Assembly (NCBI GenBank): GCA_018398765.1
Contig: JAHBMJ010002008.1
Location: forward strand, 1 to 23,744
Source of the DNA: Chromera velia
Lineage: Eukaryota; Sar; Chromeraceae
Direction: 5' to 3'
DNA length: 23,744 nt
How positions within the stretch are numbered: position 1 is the stretch's first letter; every line of letters starts with the position of its first letter. The notes beneath the pieces were generated by a model. That model ran no database searches and was not told the DNA's origin. It was given only the letters and a program-made list of their open reading frames with translations. The position numbers were made by a program, and so were the translations under genes. Below are positions 8,479 to 22,319 of the stretch, piece after piece.

Positions 8479-8531
8479 TATTAAAACCTATGTTATATCA
8501 TCTTCAATTACAGTATAAACATGCACGGTAC

Positions 8532-9690
8532 TAAAGTTCTACCTAGGAGTGCTGCCCCATAGGGCACGAGCCTCACGCTCATGAAAATCTGCTTGTCAGG
8601 GTGCCCCTTCAGCATCTTGATGATGCGCATGACCGTCTTGAAGACACGTCTGGAGGGCTTTGAAATCGACTGCGCTACCGTGTGGCCCCACACCATATGG
8701 AGCAGATTCATCCTCACCCCCCACTGCAGAGTCCCGACTCCAGCACGGATCGGCTTCTCATACTGGTCGTCGACCTCCTCCTCGGTGGAGGGCTCAGCAC
8801 TCTTGCCGTCCAAACCCTTCCAGGGTTTGCTCGGACGCTTCTCCTTCAAAATCTCCCATAGAGGAGCGGTGTCTGTGTTCTCGAGGTACAAGACCTGGGA
8901 GAGGTGAATCTCCTCCGTGGAGACTCTGGAGATGTCCACTCCAGAAAACTTCCTCTCTGATCCCTCCCCAATCACACACATGGACCCAAAGCCCAGCCTC
9001 TGATTGAGGGTCTCCTGAAGGGCCTTGTGTTCCTTCAGAGGTGCTCTAGTCAGCAGATCGTCTATCCAATTCATGATGATGGCTTGGGCTCTCCCTCCCT
9101 CAGGGGGAGCCTTGACTGCGATGGCCGTGTCCACGCATTTGAACCCCAACTCCTTGCATACCCCCTCCAACTTATGGTCGAAAAGCTGGGCCGCACAGAG
9201 CAGTCCGTAGAGGCCCATCTCCACCAAGTACATGCCCCTGGGCTCGTACTTGGCCGCCATCTTCCTCAGCTCCTTGTACTTGTCGTCAGGGATGTCCTTG
9301 AAGGGGTTCACCTCAGGGACTCGAGGCAGCACAGAGGGCAGTGTCGCGCTGACCCGCTCAGCGTTATGATCCTTGGAGGTCAAGAAGGCAGCGGTCACAT
9401 CCGCCGCCCCCATCTCCATTCCTGTGGACACAATGAAAAGGCAGACGGTGTTGATCCCCGCGACGGAAGGCGTTCCGACGTAGGTGTCAACGAGTCAGCC
9501 ATCCAGGAAGCCCTTTGCGAAAAACCTCGCCTTAGGCTTCCGGCCCCCATCGTCCGTCTCTTTCCAAGTGCATCGCCAGCCCATGCCGACGACCGCCCGA
9601 ACCTCGTTCCTCTTGACCCTCCTGCCGAGCGTCCGATTTCCCACAATGTTCACCAGCCACTCCTTCAGGGCAGCGAGCTTATGAAACCCC
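8532..9690 (-). pseudogene. reverse transcriptase region of the copia-type pol (fossil)
   Basis: The start shows the copia RT entry pattern: ALKEWL, then GWRCTWKETDDGG followed by KARFFAKGF near 9520. Later come MGAADVTAAFL (the first catalytic Asp block), YLVEMGLYGLLCAAQLF, and NWIDDLL, which stands at the position of the YVDD box. IKMLKGHPDK close to the end matches the usual copia LKGT block. The region copies element RNA into DNA in virus-like particles. It is split over more than one frame and is a fossil. Confidence 0.87.
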
Positions 9691-9989
9691 GAGTCGATCT
9701 CCTCCTTTGTAGCGGGGAGCTGGGTAGAGCCTTTCTTGAAACGGCTCATCTCCTCCTCGTACACGGCAGCTCCCATGAACAGGAAACCTGACCGAGGGTT
9801 CCTGGATGAAAGGCAAGACAGGTGAGGAAGACCGCACCACCTACTCCTGGTGGGGCTCTTGGGCATATCATCCCGTTTGGGACTGCCCTCTTCCCTCTCC
9901 CACGCCATCGCCCCAGCGAACGATGGAATGCCTCTCTCCTCCCGGAAATCATCATTCCAGTTCCTCCCCGTCACCTCGGGCACTCTCCT

Positions 9990-12984
<2,995 letters not shown>

Positions 12985-13404
12985 GCCTACAACACCTTCG
13001 CCCTCATCCGCCAGTTAGAAAAAAAATTTCCTCGCTGGCCACTGGGTCCATCGCTGCAACCCTTTGTACCGTCCTACCGGAGATGTGCCCGGAAGGACTA
13101 GAGGGAATCCCCTGTGACCGAGGTCGCTCCTCCCGGCCCGTCTGCAATAGCGAGCTCCCGTGCCCCCCTCCTGCCTTGCAGAAGTTTTCCAGAGTCGGGG
13201 ATCCTCCTGGTCTCCACCCGCCGGAGCCAGGAGGATGGTACCGTCTTGATCGAATTGAGGCCCTCCCCAGAGGCAAAGGTTGTCCGGGATCGTCTGCAGA
13301 TGCTGGAGATGGACCTGCAGGACGGTAAAACATTCCCCTTGAACGTTTTTCTCCTTGTGCCTGTGGAGAACCGCGACAACATCGTGCATGAGCGGAGCCA
13401 AAAA

Positions 13405-14304
13405 CTACACAATAACTCCACGCAACTCCGTTCCCAAGGAAAGCATGGACACCACCGCGGTATCCCCCACTCTCCATCCAGAAGGCGCTCTCCGAAAGGT
13501 CAGGGTAAAAGGGATGCCCCCCACCGTTCTGTGAAATGCACAAGAATACCCCCAACGTTCCCCCATCGCCACGAGGTGAATCACAGCAAGGGGAAACCGA
13601 TGGTTCGGGTCCAACATGAGGAGGGCCACTCCCTCCCGATTACTGGGGATGCAGCGCTCGACCAGAGCCTGCAGACCCTTGCCAACGTACGGAGGTACCT
13701 GACGGTACTCGATGGGGTGTAGCCCAGGGGACCTATCCCCCCGGAGCCACGACTGGAAGGAGGTACCCGCTCCAGCCTTCTCTCCATCCATGCACACCAG
13801 GTGCGGACGCCCCAGCCAGCGAGCAAAGTAATGCGCGCAGTCGATGAGGGAAGCCTCATCCTTTTCTTTAGCTAGGTGGGCCAGAGAGAACCCAGCTCCT
13901 GCCTCGTAGAGGACGACCATCATCCTGAAGCCCCCTGTCTCGGCCTTCGCGAGAAGGTCCTTGAAGAACCAGATGTTGACGATCCAGACTGTTCCTTTGA
14001 TCGGCCTCCAATCTGCCGACAGCTTTTCACTCCTCTTGTGAATCTAGGGAGTGATCGCGTTCTTCAGCTGACAGAGGGGACACGCAGAAACCCACCTTCT
14101 GCAGTCTTCATCAACGTCAATGCCCTCAGCCGTGAGAGTCTCCTTGAGATCGTCGAAGTTCTGGTGTCTGTAGCGCGCATGCAGCGCCATCACCTCACGC
14201 TGCTGGTCAACCATGATGGCCGAGAAGGCAGCCAGGTGCGTCCGTTCGAACCCGTAGTCCCATGGTTTGAAGTGGTCAGCACCCCCAGCATCAAACTTTC
14301 TCAC
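13405..14304 (-). pseudogene. integrase region of the copia-type pol (fossil)
   Basis: The N-terminal part shows an HHCC-type zinc-binding pattern: LHARYRH, then CRRWVSACPLCQ near 14070-14140, as in the pre-integrase domain of Ty1/copia. The core follows, with VCMDGEKAG near 13790, YRQVPPYVGKGLQALVERC near 13660-13700 (where copia has the NGxxER block) and GIPFTLTFRRAP (the tPye...kP block) near 13510. Integrase inserts element DNA into the host. It lies between the protease-like region and RT, which fixes the element as copia type. Fossil, split over frames. Confidence 0.8.
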
Positions 14305-14706
14305 CGCGAGAAAGGGACCTTGCTGACACTGGTCGGTGTCCGCCAGCTCCGAGGCAGTCTATCCACCCACGACCCAATACGTGATTGGGTAGGCAGCCAC
14401 GGGGACCTGGACGCCATCGGGCGTGGCCCTGAAGTCCTTCTTGGCCGACCTCTTCTTCAACACATCGGGAAGAGGGGTTCAGGGAATCCTCTCATAAGGA
14501 TCCTTCTGCTGCCTCATCCTCTGCACCTTGTTCCGCCGGTCCCACACCTCCTCCAGTGACTGGAACCGGTACCCGCATGAACCTCCTTAGGGATCACCCC
14601 TAAGGAAGTGCTCGAAGGACTCGTTCGGGACGGCCTTGTAGTGCGAGCTGCGGTTATACACGGCTCGAGGGAGGTGGTTGAGGCCGTACCCGTCCGGCCT
14701 CTCTCC

Positions 14707-15750
<1,044 letters not shown>

Positions 15751-15813
15751 TTACCAGGCTCCACGGACTCCTTCTCTCCATACATCGACCCCCGTGTGGT
15801 TCCCAACAGGATT

Positions 15814-18753
15814 CTAAGCAGACAGGCGCTCCATAGCTCCATCATGCCACACGTGGAAGGTCGTTGTATCGTAGTTGGGTGAATACTTGGCTCCCGGCTT
15901 ATAGCACAAAGGAAGGCCAAGGCGGTCTGCAAAGCGGACCTTTCCGAGAGACCCCTCCCCGTGAGTGGTCTTCTCCTCACCCTTGGACGCTTGGATAGTC
16001 AGGTCGAACAAGTCCCCCTGCCCACGTGAGACGCCACCCGTCACTATGACATCATCATCGTCGTCCTGACCCCCAGGACCGACAGTCTGCGAGGACACAG
16101 GACGGACACTACCCCCCCGCTGTGCCTGTCCGGAGTCTGAGTTCTTCTTCTCAAAGTTCTCGTTGTTGAACCTGCCGGGAGAAAGGGTGCGCCCACCACG
16201 GCCACGACCCCCACCGCCTCCTTTCCCCCCTGAGCCGCCCCCATGACCAGGATAGGGAGACCTTCGACGGTCTCCGGAGCCGCCTCCATGGCCTCCTCCT
16301 CCCGGAGGACCCTTAGGGCGGCCCCCCGAGCCGCCCCTGTCCTGCCCGGTCTTGTCCATCTGCTTTATCATCCACCGCTTCTTCGCGTTCTTATCAGGGC
16401 AGTTGTTGGGAGTATGGCCCATCGTTCTGCACGATGGGCAGCCGTCCTTCTTCCGAATCCAAGGACAGGCCCCATGGCCCCCCCACTCTGCATATCCGTC
16501 CGGACGGTTGCATCTCAGGCACTGCCCATCGCGGTACCCATGGGGAAGGCTCTTCTTGCTGGCAGAATCCCAACACGCTTTGTCCCACAGAGACCCAAAC
16601 TCTCCATCCCACTGACCGGGTGTGATGGGAGTTTCTCCAGGTCCCGCCATCGTACAGATGAACGCATCCGACCTGGAGCCGTCCCGGTGTCGGACACCAT
16701 ATCGATCGAGAACGGGGTTCCTGTTGGGGCCCCTGGGGTTGACAACGGCCTGAGTGGGAGGACGGTCCTTTCCTTCCACCCCCTTGTCATTGTATCTGCT
16801 GGAAGGAGCAGAGGAATTGGACCCAGGAGAGTGCCTCCAATTGGAGCTCCCCCTGCCATCCCTCTTGCCGAAACCCTTTCGTGCACTGCCCTGCCTCCCG
16901 CGATCAGAGTTGCCCTTGCCCTTCCCGCCAGAGTTAGGGGTCTTTTCTCCTGAGGGTTTCTCCCCCTTTACCTTGGAAGGGGACTTCCTCTGCGGGACTC
17001 CTCCAGGCCCTGCGAACACCACAAAAGGAACCTTCGGGATGATACCCCCCCGCGAGGCACCCCCCGAGTCCCTGACCCCGAAGGTTGCCACCTTCTGTTC
17101 CCACTCTCTCTTCAAGTCCTCGACGAGAGCTCCTTTAACCAGGCCCCGGTCCCAGGCATCCCCAAGAAACTTGTTGAAGGTCTCCGCCTGGGCAGCAATG
17201 CCATGGATCTCCTGAATGATCTCTACTTCGCTGGTGAGGTCCACTGGGTTCTGCCTCTCCTGCCACCTCATGATGAGGTCGTTTGGCAGGTGTGCCGTCA
17301 GGAGCCCGAGCCTGTACTTCACGCCAAGCTCGTGGACGATGTTCCCCTCAACCAGGTGGTTTAGGAGACGCTTGTAATGCGCCAGCAGCTCTGTGTAGGT
17401 ATCGAACCGACAGGGCTTGCAGGCAATCCTCTCGTACTCCAGGATGAGGGCCGAGGTCGAGTACTGGATCGTCTTGAAAAAGTGCGCAAAAATCATCGCC
17501 ACGACCTTATCTCGTATCTCCACAAAGGTCCTCGGGACCGATATCAAGATCTCCTCCAGGGTATAGGCGATGAGGGGATCCTCAGGGTCACACTTGGGCC
17601 TCCCCTGAGTTCCACTCAACTCCCTAACTCCCAGGAAAGAGAAGATGTCAGGAGTACCCGGAGCCCCGACATCACCAGTATGCACCCTCCCACCTACAGA
17701 CACCGTCGCAGGTTCAGGGAGAGACACAGCAGGATACACCCCCCCACCCGTCAGGGGGGTCATATGGAATACCGAAGGCAGGTGACCTTCAGCAGCACCC
17801 CCAGTGACACCCTTGGCCTGGGGAGGAGGAGAGAGCACATCTATCTCCTTGCGGAGTTTGTTGGCCTGCTCGTTCAGAGCAAACCCATCAGACGCCAGCT
17901 GGTTAATATGACCATGCAGGGTCGCTACCAGCGTATCCCTGTCAGCCTTCCCAACGTCGAAGACCTCTTTCTTCTTGGCCCAGGATGCCAGCTCTGATGT
18001 GTACGCCTCCTTCCCTTCAGACCCCTCAGGGAAATTGTCCCTCCTAGGTATGCCACTCAGCACTTCAGTCTCCTCCTTCTGGATCTCTAGAATTCGGAGC
18101 TTGTCAGCACCCCGTGCGGCGTCCAGACCCGATATCTGGGCCACGAGGTCCTCGTATTGCTTCCTTTTTGTCTCCAGCAGGGTGGTGTCAGGTCGTACAC
18201 CGACCACCTGCACCCCCCCACTGGAACTGCTACTGCTACTGCTACGGCGGTCCCGCTCATCAGAGGCCGGACGCTGCTCACTGGACAGTGTCACGGGGAT
18301 AGACATCTGACGGGAGGTGTCTGGTATCGCTCCTGTCTCCTCCTCTGTCTTCACCTTCGTCTCTGTTGAAGCTCCCCCATGGAGCTCTCCACCTGAAGAC
18401 AACACAACAGGGCGAGACAGGGAGAGGGAGGAAGGTTCCTTCAGAGTCTGCAGGCAGAGGATCTGTTTGTTCAGAGCCTTCAACTGGGGACCAGAGATTC
18501 TTTCCTTCTCTCGGCATGAGAGAAGCTCCCTGATTTCCATGATCTTCGCCTTGCCCATTCTCAAGACATCGGTCCACTGCAGATATCTCTTCATCCACTC
18601 CACATCGGGCGGAGAGACGGAGTCCACAACATGCCTGTGGAAAATCTGGAGCTGCTCAGAAACTTCCGAGCTGAGGTGGGGCACCCGTTCTACCACTTTC
18701 TCCAGCACTTCCACCTTGGTCCTTGCGACGTAGTGCTTAACGTTGACCCCCAC
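15814..18753 (-). CDS. gag: Gag-like polyprotein of the copia-type element
   Basis: This frame of 979 codons is the longest in the element; gag may begin upstream of the listed boundary, which has no ATG. The N-terminal third has a coiled-coil-like pattern and serine-rich runs. The middle (about residues 380-560) is a helical, capsid-like domain (FVEIRDKVVAMIFAHFF, YTELLAHYKRLLNHLVEGN). Residues around 771-784 form a classic zinc knuckle, CPSCRTMGHTPNNC. About 25 residues earlier is a looser C-x2-C-x11-H-x2-C array. A glycine-rich RGG-type segment follows at about 800-850. Gag forms the virus-like particle and binds element RNA. Nearly 1000 residues is long for copia, where Gag is often 300-450. 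Confidence 0.85.
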   Translation of the reverse strand: MGVNVKHYVARTKVEVLEKVVERVPHLSSEVSEQLQIFHRHVVDSVSPPDVEWMKRYLQWTDVLRMGKAKIMEIRELLSCREKERISGPQLKALNKQILCLQTLKEPSSLSLSRPVVLSSGGELHGGASTETKVKTEEETGAIPDTSRQMSIPVTLSSEQRPASDERDRRSSSSSSSSGGVQVVGVRPDTTLLETKRKQYEDLVAQISGLDAARGADKLRILEIQKEETEVLSGIPRRDNFPEGSEGKEAYTSELASWAKKKEVFDVGKADRDTLVATLHGHINQLASDGFALNEQANKLRKEIDVLSPPPQAKGVTGGAAEGHLPSVFHMTPLTGGGVYPAVSLPEPATVSVGGRVHTGDVGAPGTPDIFSFLGVRELSGTQGRPKCDPEDPLIAYTLEEILISVPRTFVEIRDKVVAMIFAHFFKTIQYSTSALILEYERIACKPCRFDTYTELLAHYKRLLNHLVEGNIVHELGVKYRLGLLTAHLPNDLIMRWQERQNPVDLTSEVEIIQEIHGIAAQAETFNKFLGDAWDRGLVKGALVEDLKREWEQKVATFGVRDSGGASRGGIIPKVPFVVFAGPGGVPQRKSPSKVKGEKPSGEKTPNSGGKGKGNSDRGRQGSARKGFGKRDGRGSSNWRHSPGSNSSAPSSRYNDKGVEGKDRPPTQAVVNPRGPNRNPVLDRYGVRHRDGSRSDAFICTMAGPGETPITPGQWDGEFGSLWDKACWDSASKKSLPHGYRDGQCLRCNRPDGYAEWGGHGACPWIRKKDGCPSCRTMGHTPNNCPDKNAKKRWMIKQMDKTGQDRGGSGGRPKGPPGGGGHGGGSGDRRRSPYPGHGGGSGGKGGGGGRGRGGRTLSPGRFNNENFEKKNSDSGQAQRGGSVRPVSSQTVGPGGQDDDDDVIVTGGVSRGQGDLFDLTIQASKGEEKTTHGEGSLGKVRFADRLGLPLCYKPGAKYSPNYDTTTFHVWHDGAMERLSA

Positions 18754-19015
18754 CTTGTTCCTGTTGGTGAGGGTGAGCCCGCCGCACCACTCGTCCGAGT
18801 TCCCGAAAATGGCTACAGCATCTGCATATTGCTGTACCTACTCGATGATGTCCGCATCGTCCGTGAGGCCGAAGACGCCTACGGTCTTCGCCTCCATACC
18901 CTTGATCGCGACGCACCCATGGGGAGCGTCCTTCTTGGGACCTATGGTAAGTCACCTGCAGTAGGGAATCGGGAATACAACAAGGAGAATGTTGTCGGAA
19001 TGACAACAGGAGACT

Positions 19016-19033
19016 CCCTCAGTGACGGCGCCA
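19016..19033 (-). other. primer binding site
   Basis: Directly inside the 5' LTR the minus strand reads TGGCGCCGTCACTGAGGG. TGG is the expected complement of a tRNA CCA end, and the site abuts the LTR. The first seven bases equal those of the lysine-tRNA primer site known from lentiviruses, but the rest differs, so the priming tRNA is not assigned. Confidence 0.7.
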
Positions 19034-19781
19034 GTGAAAAGTAGAGTCTCACCTGTCTTAAGATTCCTCCAGTGGAATTCTATAAGCCCTCCCGTGTCGA
19101 TCCTCTAGCCTATCCAGAGGACTCCTCAAACTGCTATACTCCCGAATTCCTGGCCCTCTCCTATTAGAGGACCACAGCGAATACGTCTCCGTGACGTACT
19201 CGTCTAGACCGATACAGATAATCCGAAATAAATATCTGATCAGTCTCTTCACCAGACAGAAAATCTATGAACTCCCACAGTCTACAGTACGCTCCTGCTG
19301 GTGGCCTCGTACATTACTCAGAGCACAAGAGAACCACAGAAAGACATAGGGCACAGTAAAGATCCTACACATGAAGTTCTGTCAATCCCTAGGTCACGTT
19401 TCTCATTCAGACGGACGGTAACCGCCGTGCACGTCTGTCTGACTGTCTGAAAATTAATTCGGGACCGGAATTAATTCTGAAGCCTCTGATGGCATAACCG
19501 CACCATCGGCCTATTTAAATCCCATATGAAGCCCCGGAGCACACACCACCACAGTGAGTGCCTCGGGTGTATTTCTAACGCCAAAGTGCATGCGGGCCAT
19601 ACCATGGAACTCACAATATGCACACCTCTGTCGCAGGCGTCCCGCCACCCCATGTGGATGGGCCGCTGCGTGCGCGTCGCTCCTTTCTCTAGCTCGGGAC
19701 GAAGGGACGAATGGAAATGCCGGGACCGGAATTCACCCTCCACGAATCCGACCAGGAACGGGACCGTCGTTTAGTTTCACA
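19033..19781 (-). repeat. 5' LTR of the copia-type element
   Basis: The 749-bp repeat matches 3118-3873 along its whole length, about 96% identical by eye, with one 7-bp length difference near the right end. It is followed by the GTAGG target duplication (19782-19786). As the transcription start side of the element it should carry the promoter. TTTAAATAGG on the minus strand near 19510-19520 is a possible TATA-like box. Confidence 0.94.
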
Positions 19782-19786
19782 GTAGG

Positions 19787-20157
19787 TTTTAAGCTCAGTA
19801 GGATGCGGCTCGAGGGCTACTCGAGGGCCTTCGACCTTTCAATGCTCTGATCTCAGCAGGCGTATACATGCAGGTGGCGGCGCCCGGCGCCCGACTCGCG
19901 GCAATTCATAACGTCTCAGGACGTACGTACCCGCGCGTCGGAACAGGGTGCGGCGCCACGTATTTATTAATAGTCTCTTCGACCATTCGTCGATTTGCTG
20001 AGAAAACCGGACTTCCATCGACTCCGCTGACTTGAGTCTGGGAAGAGAGATACAAAAGAATATTATCATTCACTAGTAGTCAGACATCTCCAGTTGGATT
20101 CTTTCCGCTCCTTCACGGTCATCTGGAAGAAGGTGTGTTGCTTAACAAACAACGTGC
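19787..20157. other. intergenic stretch between retroelement and finger-repeat gene
   Basis: There is no supported gene here. The stretch has a GC-rich patch with GGCGGCGCCCGGCGCCCG near 19880 and the short palindromic run ACGTACGT near 19922. It also has an AT-rich TATTTATTAATAG near 19960. It probably includes the promoter and 5' leader of the gene starting at 20158, but no box can be assigned firmly. Confidence 0.4.
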
Positions 20158-22020
20158 ATGGCCCGTCTCCTTCCTTTGCGTCACCCCCAGTCCAGAACGC
20201 AGCCCGTCTTCTTGCTTCTTCCCTCCCCCTGGGTCCTCTGTAAGCCTCTTTTGCTTTTTCGCACTTTTCTAGTGTTCTTGCTCCTCCTTGAAGGGTCTAC
20301 TTGCCATCCACTGATCCGCGGAGACGGAAACGGAGACGGCAAAAGACCCGCCCGGAGAGACGGCAAGACGCTCATGTGCGCAGACAGTCAGCAGTGCGCA
20401 TGCCCCCCAAAACTATCCAAGAAATGCGTTCGATCTTCCCTCTTCTTTCTACCAGGCCGAAAGCCGGCGTTGTGTCAGCGCCGAGGCCCCCGTCCCTGCC
20501 CGACATGCCGAGGCCCCCGTCCCTCCGACAGAGGGACGTGCGAAGGGATGCCGCCCCTTCTCTCCTTCCCGTCTGTTTGCTTACTGACTCCGGCCTGCCC
20601 ACCAGCTGTCCCCTTTGACTGCCTCCCTAAACAGATGTGCGAAGCGCATCATCCAACTCGAGTGCGTTTGTTGGGAGCAAGCAGGCGGGCCCCCACCAAC
20701 CTCTCAGGTTCCTCTCTCTGCCCATTCCCTTGGCCATGCAAGACGGTTCTTCATGCGGAGAGAGGACCGACCGCCCCTTTCACAGAGGTGCCAGAAGCAG
20801 TGACAAGGACGCCGAGGGAGGGGGAGGGGGGGTTGTCATTGCAAAATGGAAAAGCCAAGGAGGAAAAAGACGAATCGAAAACAAAGAAGAGGTGGAAATG
20901 CGTCCATGGGCGCAAAACAAATTTCTGCCTATTGTGCGGGGGCGCGAGTATTTGCGAACATGGGGAGCGTCGTTATCGCTGCACAAGGTGTAAGTTCATT
21001 GAATTTCAAAAGATGAGGGCTCTCGAATTTCAAAACAAGATGAACGAAGGGGTAAGCGTTACGGGTCCTAAAGGGAAGAGAACTTTCGGAAAGGAGGTCA
21101 AAGAATCAGAACCAAAGAGAACAAGCAGAAAGGAGGTCAAAGAATCAGAACCAAAGAGAACAAGCAGAAAGGAGGTCAAAGGATCAGAACCAAAGAGAAC
21201 AAGCAGAAAGGAGGTCAAAGGATCAGAACCAAAGAGAACAAGCAGAAAGGAGGTCAAAGAATCAGAACCAAAGAGAACAAGCAGAAAGGAGGTCAAAGAA
21301 TCAGAGCCAAAGAAGGAAAAGAAGATTAGACGCAGAGATGGGATACCTGTCTCTGTGTCCTCCGAACAGATGGGGGGAGGCAGGGGTGCTGAAGGGGAAA
21401 GGGAAGAGAACGAGTCGCGGACAGTGGGAGTGTCTGAAAGTCTGAGAGAGACCGCCCCCGTTCTCAGATCAGCTCTCTCAGCGTCTGCGTCCGGGCTTCC
21501 GGAGAGGGTGAAGGGTTCGGGGGGGGGAAAGAACGTTGGAGTTGTGCGAAATGAGTCTCATCGGCAGCTTCACGAGCGTGGAAAGAACCTCAGTTCTCGC
21601 ACGGGGATTTGTGAGCACGGACGGCGGCGCCGTCAGTGCAAGGAGTGTGGGGGGTCTTCAATTTGTGAGCACGGTCGACAGCGACACAAATGCAAGGAGT
21701 GCGGTGGTTCTTCAATTTGTGAGCACGGTCAGGCGCGCTACTATTGCAAGCAGTGCGGGGGCAAAGGTCTATGTGAGCACGGACGGCGGCGCAACACATG
21801 TAAGGAGTGCGGGGGTTCTTCTGTTTGTGAACACGGCCGGGATCGCTATTATTGCAAGGAGTGCGGGGGCAGAGGTTTTTGTAAGCACGGACGGCGGCGC
21901 TCCAAGTGCTCGAAGTGTGAAGTCGGTTGTGTTTGTGAGGCTGACTTGACGACTGTCTTCCTGTGCCCTTTGTCTTCCTTTCTTTTTTTTTCTTTTTTTT
22001 TGTATTCGTTCCTTCTTTAA
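20158..22020 (+). CDS. C-x-H-x6-C-x2-C finger-repeat protein with lysine-rich repeats
   Basis: The 620-codon ORF starts at ATG 20158. Residues about 17-46 are strongly hydrophobic (FLVFLLLL), so a signal peptide or anchor is possible. Residues about 247-280 hold two fingers, CVHGRKTNFCLLCGG and CEHGERRYRCTRC. Residues about 312-389 are six near-identical 13-residue units (KRTSRKEVKESEP type). Residues 484-591 are six 18-residue units with the pattern [IVLF]-C-[EK]-H-G-x2-R-x2-C-x2-C-G-G. The Cys/His spacing suggests zinc binding. Such arrays are known from protist and algal proteins, and their function is not established to my knowledge. The last 29 residues, after a VCE that looks like a seventh finger cut short, are hydrophobic and encoded by a T-rich tract that may be intron. 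The first 240 residues have no family match, and the true exon structure is uncertain. Confidence 0.65.
   Translation: MARLLPLRHPQSRTQPVFLLLPSPWVLCKPLLLFRTFLVFLLLLEGSTCHPLIRGDGNGDGKRPARRDGKTLMCADSQQCACPPKLSKKCVRSSLFFLPGRKPALCQRRGPRPCPTCRGPRPSDRGTCEGMPPLLSFPSVCLLTPACPPAVPFDCLPKQMCEAHHPTRVRLLGASRRAPTNLSGSSLCPFPWPCKTVLHAERGPTAPFTEVPEAVTRTPREGEGGLSLQNGKAKEEKDESKTKKRWKCVHGRKTNFCLLCGGASICEHGERRYRCTRCKFIEFQKMRALEFQNKMNEGVSVTGPKGKRTFGKEVKESEPKRTSRKEVKESEPKRTSRKEVKGSEPKRTSRKEVKGSEPKRTSRKEVKESEPKRTSRKEVKESEPKKEKKIRRRDGIPVSVSSEQMGGGRGAEGEREENESRTVGVSESLRETAPVLRSALSASASGLPERVKGSGGGKNVGVVRNESHRQLHERGKNLSSRTGICEHGRRRRQCKECGGSSICEHGRQRHKCKECGGSSICEHGQARYYCKQCGGKGLCEHGRRRNTCKECGGSSVCEHGRDRYYCKECGGRGFCKHGRRRSKCSKCEVGCVCEADLTTVFLCPLSSFLFFSFFLYSFLL
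21091..21324 (+). repeat. six 39-bp tandem repeats coding a lysine-rich linker
   Basis: AGGAGGTCAAAG recurs every 39 bp (G landmarks at 21093, 21132, 21171, 21210, 21249 and 21288). The units are almost identical in DNA, differing mainly at one A/G that changes KES to KGS, and in the last unit. They encode a basic, charged 13-residue unit between the two finger blocks. Near-identity at DNA level points to recent expansion or homogenisation. Confidence 0.92.
21607..21930 (+). repeat. six 54-bp tandem repeats coding the C-terminal fingers
   Basis: Units start at 21607, 21661, 21715, 21769, 21823 and 21877, exactly 54 bp apart and in frame. Each encodes one CxHG...CxxCGG finger. Cysteine, histidine and glycine codons are kept, while the residues between vary (RRRRQ, RQRHK, QARYY, RRRNT, RDRYY, RRRSK). 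This is the pattern of a constrained scaffold with variable surface positions. Confidence 0.9.
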
Positions 22021-22271
22021 TCAGACTGTCTGACAGGAGAGAGGAAAGAGTGGCATTGTTTCGGCTGTATCAAAGCTTTGTTTCTTGTGTTTTCTTTTTC
22101 TATGCATGCGTGAATATGAACTCCTCGCGATCCAGTTGCTGATGTCTCAGTTTCCTTGTCGCCCTCTGATTTTCTTCTTCGTCATCTTTCCTGATCCATT
22201 GAGACAGCAGACATGCAGAAGGATGTTTCCGGTCCGAAAGGCAGGAAGGCAGCCTCACACACACACATATA

Positions 22272-22319
<48 letters not shown>

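Larger units (their letters stand above)
7075..8526. mobile_element. 1.45-kb AT-rich insert within the retroelement, unknown class
   Basis: The insert lies between the RT and RNase H regions, which are contiguous in Ty1/copia elements. GGTAC occurs directly outside each end (7070-7074 and 8527-8531), consistent with a 5-bp target duplication. Base composition changes sharply from GC-rich pol to AT-rich DNA. It holds one plus-strand ORF, opposite to the retroelement. No terminal inverted repeat, LTR, poly-A tail or Helitron-like end is visible. An intron-like insertion cannot be excluded. Because it sits in a retroelement with closely matching LTRs, it is itself recent. Confidence 0.75.

Noticed and set aside
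7075-8526. Helitron, LINE/SINE or terminal-inverted-repeat transposon for the nested insert
   Set aside because: There is no 5'-TC/CTAG-3' ends with a hairpin, no poly-A tail or RT, and no matching inverted termini at the boundaries set by GGTAC.
9027-9791. 254-codon plus-strand ORF, and similar long plus-strand ORFs at 10642-11574, 13876-14559 and 14986-15882
   Set aside because: They are antisense shadows of the GC-rich pol region; the recognisable motifs are on the minus strand.
21030-21296. Minus-strand ORF of FLLVLFGSDSLTS repeats
   Set aside because: It is the antisense of the 39-bp repeats coding the lysine-rich linker.
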